A stretch of DNA of 40,452 bases from NCBI GenBank assembly GCA_035286595.1, contig DATEDA010000156.1:1-40452 (forward strand), read 5' to 3'. The translations under genes and the position numbers were made by a program. Source of the DNA: DATEDA01 sp035286595. Its GTDB lineage: Bacteria; Pseudomonadota; Gammaproteobacteria; Burkholderiales; SG8-39. A model generated the notes under the pieces. The model searched no databases. It was not told where the DNA came from and saw nothing but the letters and a program-made list of their open reading frames with translations. Positions 34,269-40,452 of the stretch are shown one piece after another; position 1 is the stretch's first letter; each line of letters starts with the position of its first letter.

Positions 34269-35386
34269 TCCTGGCCGCGCTCATCCGCAAGGAGTTCGTG
34301 GAGATCCGGCGCGACCCGGTGACGCTCGCGCTCGCCGTCGTCATGCCGCTCGTGCTGCTGTTCCTGTTCGGCTACGGCATCTCGCTCGATGTCGAGGACG
34401 TCCGCCTCGCCGTGCTCGACCACGACCGCTCGCAGGCGTCCGCGGAGCTCGTCGAGCGCTTCACTTCCAGCACCTATTTCCGCCGCGTCGCCGACCCGAG
34501 GTCGCCCGGCGAGGCGGCCGACGCCCTCGACCGGGGGCGCGCGACGGTCGTGCTCGTGGTGCCGCCGGAGTATTCGCGCGATCTCGCGCGCGGGCGTCCG
34601 GCGTCGGTGCAGGTGCTCGTCGACGGTTCGTTCTCGGTCATCGGGCTCATCGTGTCCAACTACGTCAACACGATCGTGAGCGAGCACTCGATGGGCCTCG
34701 CGCGGCGCGCGCTCGCCGTGCGCGGCGTGGCGGCGCCGCCCGAAGTCAGGGTCGCGACGCGGGTCTGGTACAACGCGCCGATGAAGACGGTGAACTACAT
34801 CGTGCCGGGGTTGTTCGCGGTGCTGCTGCTCGCCTTTCCGCCGATGCTGACCGCGCTCTCGATCGTGCGCGAGAAGGAGCGCGGCACGATCGAGCAGGTG
34901 TACGTGTCGCCGATCCGGCCGGCGGTCTACATCCTCGGCAAGATCCTGCCGTACGCGGCGATCGCCTTCGGCGAGATGCTGCTCGTCCTCGCCGTCGGGA
35001 CGCTATGGTTCGAGATCCCCCTCCGCGGGAGCCTCGCGCTGCTCCTCGCCGCGTCGCTGGTCTACGTGTTCGTGACGGTCGGCATCGGCGTGTTCGTGTC
35101 GACCTCGACGCACACCCAGGTGGCGGCGGTGTTCCTCTCGCTCGTCGCGACGCTCATGCCCTCGGTGCTGTTCTCGGGGTTCCTGTTCCCGATCGCCACC
35201 ATGCCGTACGTGATGCAGCTCTACACCTACGCCTTCCCGGCGCGCTACTTCACCGACGTCAGCCGCGACCTGTTCCTCAAGGGCGTGGGGCTGGAATACA
35301 TCTGGGGGAACCTCGTGCTGCTCGCCTTGTACGCCGCCGTGCTCTTCGCTGCGGCGAGCCTGCGGTTCCGCAAGAAAGTCGCGTGA
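34265..35386 (+). CDS. ABC-2 type permease 1
   Basis: 373 residues with one N-terminal helix (VTLALAVVMPLVLLFLFGYG), a long periplasmic domain (about residues 45-175, beginning DVEDVRLAVLDHDRSQAS), and five C-terminal helices. The conserved ABC-2 segment IVREKERGTIEQVYVSPIRP couples to the ATPase. YbhS/YbhR and YhhJ are the nearest named types. Start overlaps the ATPase stop (ATGA). Confidence 0.92.
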   Translation: MILAALIRKEFVEIRRDPVTLALAVVMPLVLLFLFGYGISLDVEDVRLAVLDHDRSQASAELVERFTSSTYFRRVADPRSPGEAADALDRGRATVVLVVPPEYSRDLARGRPASVQVLVDGSFSVIGLIVSNYVNTIVSEHSMGLARRALAVRGVAAPPEVRVATRVWYNAPMKTVNYIVPGLFAVLLLAFPPMLTALSIVREKERGTIEQVYVSPIRPAVYILGKILPYAAIAFGEMLLVLAVGTLWFEIPLRGSLALLLAASLVYVFVTVGIGVFVSTSTHTQVAAVFLSLVATLMPSVLFSGFLFPIATMPYVMQLYTYAFPARYFTDVSRDLFLKGVGLEYIWGNLVLLALYAAVLFAAASLRFRKKVA

Positions 35387-36522
35387 TGCGCCGACTCGCC
35401 GCAGCGGTCCGCAAGGAGTTCCTGCAGTTTTGGCGCGACCGGATGCTCGTCGCTCTCGTGGTGTTCATCTATACGGCGGATCTCGTCATCTGCACGCTCG
35501 CGCTGACGTTCGACGTCAAGAACCTGACGCTGGCGGTGTTCGACCAGGATCGCACGCCGCTCTCCGCACGGCTCGTCGAGCGGTTTACCGCCACGGACTA
35601 CTTCGGCCGGCTGGTGACGGTCGAGCGGTTCGGCGAGATCGACCGCCTGCTCGACAAGGGGGAAGCCGACCTCGCGCTGGTGATCCCTCCGGACTTCGCC
35701 GGTCGAGCCACTGCCGGCGCACCCGCGGAGGTGCAGGTGCTGCTCTCGGGGGTCAACTCGAACACGGCCAACGCGGCGCGGGGCTACGTCAACGTGATCA
35801 TGGAGCGCTTCGGCCACGATCTGCTCGCGCAGGCCGCGGCGGCGCGCGGCATCACGACCGAGCTGCCGAGCGTGGTGCCGGAAGTGCGCATCTGGTACAA
35901 CCCGCAGCTCGAGTTCAAGCACTTCATGGCGGTGTCGATGATCGTGGTCGCGTCGCTGATGGTGGGCTTGATCACGACCGCCGCGAGCCTCGTGCGGGAG
36001 CGCGAGACCGGGACGATCGAGCAGCTCATCGTGACGCCGCTGCGTGTGGAGGAGATCATCCTCGCGAAGGCCGTCCCGCCGTTCGTGATCTCCATGGCTT
36101 CCCTCGTCCCGAGCGTGCTCATCGCGATGGGCTTCGGCGTGCCGGCGCAGGGCGCGCTCGGCCTGTTCCTGGCTGCCTCGGTGCTGTCCCTCGTCGCGTC
36201 GATGGGGATCGGCGTGTTCATCGCCGGCTTCGCGGCGAGCCTGCAGCAGGCGCTGCTCATCGGGTTCTTCGTGATCTTCCCGCTCATGTTCCTGTCGGGC
36301 ACCACCGTACCGGTCGAGAGCATGCCGCGGGCGATGCAGATCCTGTCGCTCGCCAGCCCGACGCGCTATTACATGGAGATCGCGCTCGGGACCCTGCTCA
36401 AGGGCGTGGGCTGGACGGTGCTGTGGCCCCAGCTCGTCGCGCTCGCGGCGATCAGCCTCGCGGTCGCCGCGGCCGGGTGGGCGCGGCTCGCGCGCGGCGG
36501 TGCGCTCGGCGCGAATGCCTAG
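35386..36522 (+). CDS. ABC-2 type permease 2
   Basis: 378 residues with the same plan as the preceding permease: a first helix (MLVALVVFIYTADLVICTLA), a periplasmic domain (DVKNLTLAVFDQDRTPLSA), then SLVRERETGTIEQLIVTPLRVEEIILAK and further helices ending before residue 370. The two probably form a heterodimer. Its ATG shares one base with the previous TGA. With the adaptor and ATPase, an outer-membrane partner such as TolC would be needed and is not encoded here. Substrate unknown; drugs or metal-stress products are possible. Confidence 0.92.
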   Translation: MRRLAAAVRKEFLQFWRDRMLVALVVFIYTADLVICTLALTFDVKNLTLAVFDQDRTPLSARLVERFTATDYFGRLVTVERFGEIDRLLDKGEADLALVIPPDFAGRATAGAPAEVQVLLSGVNSNTANAARGYVNVIMERFGHDLLAQAAAARGITTELPSVVPEVRIWYNPQLEFKHFMAVSMIVVASLMVGLITTAASLVRERETGTIEQLIVTPLRVEEIILAKAVPPFVISMASLVPSVLIAMGFGVPAQGALGLFLAASVLSLVASMGIGVFIAGFAASLQQALLIGFFVIFPLMFLSGTTVPVESMPRAMQILSLASPTRYYMEIALGTLLKGVGWTVLWPQLVALAAISLAVAAAGWARLARGGALGANA

Positions 36523-36775
36523 CCCCGCACTGAACGGTGGCGCCGTCGGGGGCGCGGGCGTGCTCTGGTATCGGGACTGGGCTTTCTGGCAGGCATTCCA
36601 CCTCCCGGGCATCGGGATCGCGAACCTGCTCTGGGAGCTTGCGCAACTGCCGCTCTTCATGCGCAGCCTGGTCGCTACTTGCTCGGCCACACGGGGAACC
36701 TGCGTTGACGCTGGCTCACCGGTGTCAAGCGAGCGTCGCTTGAAGCGCGCAGGCATTTCGATGCGCGCTGCTTAA
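36515..36775 (+). CDS. Doubtful membrane-protein fragment
   Basis: The frame begins at ATG 36515 inside the permease end and gives 86 residues. Residues about 18-50 (VLWYRDWAFWQAFHLPGIGI then ANLLWELAQLPLFM) resemble the beginning of small polytopic proteins with a WExAQLPL motif. After that the sequence changes character and runs through two hairpins, so any coding part probably ends near 36690. It may be a truncated gene. Confidence 0.3.
   Translation: MPSPALNGGAVGGAGVLWYRDWAFWQAFHLPGIGIANLLWELAQLPLFMRSLVATCSATRGTCVDAGSPVSSERRLKRAGISMRAA
36725..36769. terminator. Twin hairpins between convergent operons
   Basis: TCAAGCGA and TCGCTTGA pair perfectly around GCG (36725-36743). Directly after, AGCGCGC and GCGCGCT pair around 12 bases (36744-36769) and contain a smaller CAT-TTCG-ATG stem. 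Lying between the ends of the plus- and minus-strand operons, they may stop transcription from both sides. No T tract is present on either strand. Confidence 0.5.
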
Positions 36776-37323
36776 AGCAGCCGGCGGATCATCACGGTGA
36801 GCTCGCGGTCCGGGCTGTCCCACAGCTGCACGAAGTAATCCCGGCCGGGCTCGAGCGCATACAACCCGCTCTTGAACTGTGTTCCGCAAACAGTCAGCCA
36901 TTTGAAGCTCTGCGGCGCAACGAGCCGTGGAGGTTTCGCCTCGGCGAGATCCGCCCACGCGGTCGAGGCGACGAGAACCGCGTAGGTCCCGTTCCCCTCG
37001 ACCCGAAAGGGCACGAGACCGGCGAATCTCGCTCCGGATTTCTCCTGCCGTCCCGGCTTGACGAGCGGTGACACAGCGCGCAAACCGTGCAGCCGGACGT
37101 TGAGCACGGGACCGACGGCGGCCGGCGTGCCATCGAGGCTGCCCAAGGCGCGCGCTTCGACGTGGACCGGCTTCGCGGCGAATTGACCGCAGTCGATCGC
37201 AGCGGGAACAGCGGCCTGCAGTGCCTCGGCGCGCCGCGCGGCTTCGTCGGCGGGCCCGGGCGCCGTGCAGCCGGCGATCGCGAGGAGCCCCGCCAGCGAC
37301 GCGCTGCGAGCGGCTCGTTTCAT
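36772..37323 (-). CDS. Lipoprotein of unknown function
   Basis: The 183-residue product starts MKRAARSASLAGLLAIAGC, a lipobox with Cys19 as the lipidated residue. A GGGGGGAAG ribosome site lies upstream on the minus strand. The mature protein has two cysteines (DCGQF near 45 and TVCGTQ near 145), beta-rich segments (VGPVLNVRLHGLRAV, YALEPGRDYFVQLW) and no known domain that I can name. It lies 32 bp downstream of the YPC-type ATPase gene, so is probably in the same operon, and could serve metal binding in the envelope. Confidence 0.8.
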   Translation of the reverse strand: MKRAARSASLAGLLAIAGCTAPGPADEAARRAEALQAAVPAAIDCGQFAAKPVHVEARALGSLDGTPAAVGPVLNVRLHGLRAVSPLVKPGRQEKSGARFAGLVPFRVEGNGTYAVLVASTAWADLAEAKPPRLVAPQSFKWLTVCGTQFKSGLYALEPGRDYFVQLWDSPDRELTVMIRRLL

Positions 37324-37355
37324 CGCAACTTCCCCCCGCCGTTCGAGCGGCGTGC

Positions 37356-39797
37356 TCAGGCGGCCGCCGGGGCCGGCACGTTGCGCCCGACGCTCAGGAT
37401 CGCGTCGAAGAAGATCCGCGGTCGGCCGCGCAGCGAGTTGAAGAAGATCAACGTCACGCTGACCGCCATCGCCGCCATCGCCCAGATCGGATGGACGAGC
37501 CCGGTCGCGGCGAGCGGCACGCCGAGGCCGTTGAACGCGACCGCGAGGCACACGTTCTGCACCATCTTGCGGTAGCTCCAGCGGCTGACCTCGCGCGCGT
37601 CGAGCACCGCCTCCAGCCGGTTGTTCAGGATGATGATGTCGGCCGAGTCGATGGCGATGTCGGTGCCGCTGCCCATGGCGATGCCGACGTTCGCCTGCAT
37701 CAGGGCCGGCGCGTCGTTGATGCCGTCGCCGACCATCGCGACCCTGCCGGCCTGCTGCAGCTCTCGCACCAGTTCCGCCTTCTGGTGCGGCAGCAAGCCC
37801 GCGTGTACCTCGTCGATTCCCGCGTCGACGGCGACGCGCCTGGCCGCGGCCTCGTTGTCGCCGCTCACGAGCAGCGTGCGCACGCCTGCGCGCCGCAGCG
37901 CCGACACCGTGACGGCCGCGCCCGGACGCAGCGCGTCGCCGAACGCGAGGAGACCTAGCAGACGCCGCGCGCGCGCGACCGCGACCACGGTACGACCTGC
38001 CTTCTCGAGCATGCGCAGGCGCTCGCGCAGCGCGTCGAGCGGCACTCCGTTCTCCTCGAGGAAGCGCGGGTTCCCGACGAGAATCTCTTCGCCTGCGCGC
38101 TGCGCGCGAACGCCGCGCCCCGGCACCGCCTCGAAGGCCTGGAGCTCGGGCGGCGCGATGCCGCGCTCGAGCACGGCCGCCATCACCGCCTTGGCGAGCG
38201 GGTGCTCGGACGCGGCCTCGGCCGCCGCGGCGACGCCGAGGAGCTCGGCTCTTGAGGTGCCGACCGCCTCGAGCTCGCGCAAGGCGGGCTTGCCCTCCGT
38301 CAGCGTGCCGGTCTTGTCGAAGACCACGTGGGTGGCGAGGCGAAAGCCCTGGAACGCCTCGCCCGTGCGCATGAGAATGCCGCGCTCCGCCGCCTCGCCC
38401 GCGCCGCGCACGATGGAGAGCGGCGCCGAGATGCCGAGCGCGCACGGGTAGCCCATCACCAGCACCGTGAGTCCCGCGAACACCGCACGATCGATGTCGG
38501 GCGCTCCGCCGGCGAGCATGGGGAGAATCAGCCAGCCCAGGACGGCGGCAGCGGCGAGCGAGAGCACCGCCGGCGCATAGACCTTCAGCACGCGGTCGAC
38601 GAGATGGAGCATCCCCGGCTTCAGCGCGCGCGCGTCCTCGACCTCGCGGGCGACGCGCCGCAGAAAGCTCGCTTCGCCGACCGCCGAGACCCGCACGAGC
38701 AGCGTGCCGAGGCCGTTCAGCGAGCCGCCGATCACCGCGTCGCCGGCGGCGCGCTCGACCGGCAGCGGCTCGCCGGTGACAAGCGACTGATCGACCGCGG
38801 AGCGTCCTTCAAAGACTGCCCCGTCCACCGGGATGCACTCGCCGGGGCGCACGCGCACTAGGTCGCCGATGATCACCGCCTCGATGCCGACCTCGGTCTC
38901 CCGCCCGTCGCGCAGCACCCGCGCGGTCTCGGGCTGCAGCGCGAGCAGGCGCCGCACGGCCTGCGAGCTCCGCGTCTTGACGATCAGCGACAGCCACTCG
39001 GAGAAGATGTGGTAGTTGCACACCATGACGGCGACGCAGAAGAACGGCGCCGTCGGAAAATCCGGCCCGCCCGCGACAAGCCCGTACCCGCCGCCCGCGA
39101 GCCCGGCGAAGGCTGCCGCTTCGAGCAGCACGTGCTGGTTGACGATGCCGCGCCGCACCGACTGCCACGCCATCGCGAGGATGTGGTGGGCGAGGACGAA
39201 CACCACCGCGACGGCCAGAGCTGCGGCGAGCCACGCGTCCAGGCCCGCGAGCCGACCCGTAGCCTTGAGCCAGAACAAGGCCAGGACCAGCGCGAAAGCG
39301 CCCGCCGTCCCTGTGACCGCCCTGCCGAGCCCCGAGGAGCGCAGCACGAGGAACACGAAGCCGAGCAAGCACAGCGCCACGAAGGCTTCGAGCACGGCGT
39401 ACCAGACATCGCCGGGGCGAGAGATGAGCGTCAGGGAGCCGAGACTGAAGACCGTCGCGAGGAGGAAGCGCCGGCCTTCGTGCGCGAGCAGCCGCTCCTG
39501 CTCCTCGAAGGGCTCGAGCTTCCGCGGGTCGGAGATGACATACCCCATGTCCCGCAGCGTCGCGAGCAGCTCGCTCGGCGACACGCGCGCCGGGTCGTAC
39601 TCGACGAGCGCCTGCTCGTGCGTGAGGCTCACCGCGACCTTGTCCACGCCCGGATGCCGTCCGAGCGCCTTCTCGATCGTGCCGGTGCAGAGCGAGCAGT
39701 GCATGCCGGCGATGCGCGCCCGGATGCGCGCGCGGTCGGGACGGCTCGCCGGCTCGTGGGTCCAGAGGGGAAGTGCGGCTTCGGCGGTGTTGCTCAT
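37356..39797 (-). CDS. P1B-type heavy-metal ATPase with HMA domain and YPC membrane motif
   Basis: 813 residues. The N-terminal HMA domain has a complete metal site, GMHCSLC (Cys34 and Cys37), within residues 25-90. The membrane motif is GYPCALG (Tyr450, Pro451, Cys452) where Cu(I) pumps read CPC, so one metal-ligand Cys is Tyr. Asp494 in DKTGTLT, TGEP, SEHPLAKA and MVGDGINDAP are intact. Helix 7 has FN rather than YN, and helix 8 lacks the MxxSS pattern (MAVSVTLIFFNS), so it does not fit the Cu(I) class closely. I recall GYPCA-type pumps as a group of unknown metal. A GGGGTGA site precedes the ATG. Confidence 0.94.
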   Translation of the reverse strand: MSNTAEAALPLWTHEPASRPDRARIRARIAGMHCSLCTGTIEKALGRHPGVDKVAVSLTHEQALVEYDPARVSPSELLATLRDMGYVISDPRKLEPFEEQERLLAHEGRRFLLATVFSLGSLTLISRPGDVWYAVLEAFVALCLLGFVFLVLRSSGLGRAVTGTAGAFALVLALFWLKATGRLAGLDAWLAAALAVAVVFVLAHHILAMAWQSVRRGIVNQHVLLEAAAFAGLAGGGYGLVAGGPDFPTAPFFCVAVMVCNYHIFSEWLSLIVKTRSSQAVRRLLALQPETARVLRDGRETEVGIEAVIIGDLVRVRPGECIPVDGAVFEGRSAVDQSLVTGEPLPVERAAGDAVIGGSLNGLGTLLVRVSAVGEASFLRRVAREVEDARALKPGMLHLVDRVLKVYAPAVLSLAAAAVLGWLILPMLAGGAPDIDRAVFAGLTVLVMGYPCALGISAPLSIVRGAGEAAERGILMRTGEAFQGFRLATHVVFDKTGTLTEGKPALRELEAVGTSRAELLGVAAAAEAASEHPLAKAVMAAVLERGIAPPELQAFEAVPGRGVRAQRAGEEILVGNPRFLEENGVPLDALRERLRMLEKAGRTVVAVARARRLLGLLAFGDALRPGAAVTVSALRRAGVRTLLVSGDNEAAARRVAVDAGIDEVHAGLLPHQKAELVRELQQAGRVAMVGDGINDAPALMQANVGIAMGSGTDIAIDSADIIILNNRLEAVLDAREVSRWSYRKMVQNVCLAVAFNGLGVPLAATGLVHPIWAMAAMAVSVTLIFFNSLRGRPRIFFDAILSVGRNVPAPAAA

Positions 39798-39862
39798 GGG
39801 TCACCCCGGATGGCGGGTCATGGGCTCACCCTAGCAGCCGTACCACGATACCGAGTCAAGGG

Positions 39863-40452
39863 CTAGCGCAGCTCGACGAACAGCCCGAACCAGACCGACC
39901 AGAGGCCGAGCGCGACCATCAGCACGCCGGTCCAGCGTGGCATGCGCCCCGTGAGGCTCGCGAGCCGGTCGAGCGCACCCTGCGCGCGCTTGAAGAGCAC
40001 CGCGACGACGAGCGGCAGCGACAGCGCGAGCCCGAACAGCGCGAGCGAAACGAAGCCGCCCGCAGCGCCGCCCGCCGTCGCCCCCGCCGCTGCTGCCGCA
40101 AGGAGCGCGAGCAGCAGCGGCGCTGCGCACGCCGGGATGTTCAAGCCGAAGAGGAGCCCGAGCGCCGCCGAGACCCGGAGATCGCCGACCCGGGCGAGCC
40201 GCGGGCCGATGGTGCGCATCAGCGGGCCGATGCGTCCGGCGAGGTAGAGGACGCCGATCGCGAGATAGACGAGCCCGAGCACGAGCCAGCCCGCTTTCTG
40301 GAATGCGAGGAATGCGGCGCCGATGACGGCGGCGGCCGCGCCCATCAGCCCGATGAACCCCGCGCGAGTGACGGCGAACGCGGCGACCTGCCCCACCTTC
40401 ACCCTGGCGGGCTTGCCCTCCATCAGCTTGATGAAGAGCAGCGTCGAGCCGA
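39863..40452 (-). CDS. CcdA/DsbD-like membrane protein (5' end outside window)
   Basis: The frame is open to the right edge. An internal ATG at 40423 is preceded in frame by GSTLLFIKL, so the start lies beyond the window. About 195 residues are visible with six hydrophobic helices. FGLNIPACAAPLLLALL resembles the P-x-C-x-x-P segment of the CcdA/DsbD transmembrane electron carrier, and the reading of the first half (VTRAGFIGLM...) is compatible. CcdA passes reducing power across the membrane for cytochrome c maturation or thiol repair. Only one such Cys segment is visible, so activity is unproven. It is upstream of the HMA ATPase in the same direction. Confidence 0.75.
   Translation of the reverse strand, partial: GSTLLFIKLMEGKPARVKVGQVAAFAVTRAGFIGLMGAAAAVIGAAFLAFQKAGWLVLGLVYLAIGVLYLAGRIGPLMRTIGPRLARVGDLRVSAALGLLFGLNIPACAAPLLLALLAAAAAGATAGGAAGGFVSLALFGLALSLPLVVAVLFKRAQGALDRLASLTGRMPRWTGVLMVALGLWSVWFGLFVELR

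Overview
The window reads as a chromosomal accessory region of a high-GC Gram-negative bacterium, most likely a betaproteobacterium or a related proteobacterium. That assignment is an inference from GC-rich codon use, a Rieske protein, CuA-type oxidase subunits, a lipobox lipoprotein, an FNR/Anr-type box and the protein families present. No rRNA, tRNA, CRISPR array or insertion sequence was seen. About 45 genes are supported. All read left to right except three at the right end, which converge on the rest at about 36.75 kb. Many neighbours overlap by ATGA or GTGA, so long translationally coupled operons are likely.

Layout. 1-0.86 kb: the end of a SAM methyltransferase and a small exported protein. 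1.09-9.5 kb: a MerR-type regulator, a UbiB/ABC1 kinase-like protein, an exported protein, an AhpD-like protein, a copper-type P1B ATPase with two YHS domains and a CPC motif, four small membrane proteins, an isoprenylcysteine methyltransferase-like protein, a Rieske protein and a VTT/DedA-like protein with an apparent frameshift. 9.6-15.4 kb: two related His/Gly-rich membrane peptides, two DUF5676-type peptides, an archaeal-type S-adenosylmethionine synthetase, a second P1B ATPase with CPD in place of CPC, and a CBS-BON protein. 15.5-19.85 kb: an MFS transporter, an FAD oxidoreductase with a cysteine-rich tail, a Met-rich exported protein, a DUF302 protein, a YHS protein and a third DUF5676 protein.

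19.9-25.4 kb: an MBL/beta-CASP nuclease-like protein, a long-form thymidine/AMP phosphorylase, a truncated PRPP synthetase-like remnant, then a CuA subunit II, a divergent B-type oxidase subunit I and a small membrane peptide. 25.4-31.5 kb: a lower-GC glucoamylase-family protein, the broken tail of an alpha-glucan phosphorylase, phosphoketolase, a universal stress protein behind a perfect FNR/Anr box, and a frameshifted formate/nitrite transporter. 31.56-36.5 kb: a tripartite HlyD / double-NBD / two ABC-2 permease exporter. 36.77-40.45 kb, minus strand: a CcdA/DsbD-like membrane protein, a third P1B ATPase with an HMA domain and YPC in place of CPC, and a lipoprotein.

Together the genes suggest an island for soft-metal (copper/silver class) handling at the envelope, joined to genes typical of low-oxygen or stress metabolism: phosphoketolase, universal stress protein, formate/nitrite channel, nucleotide salvage and an altered oxidase. 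The most unusual points are the three P1B ATPases with three different membrane motifs, the oxidase subunit I with Tyr at two expected His ligand positions, the repeated DUF5676/YHS/His-rich small proteins around the pumps, and the archaeal-style S-adenosylmethionine synthetase among them.
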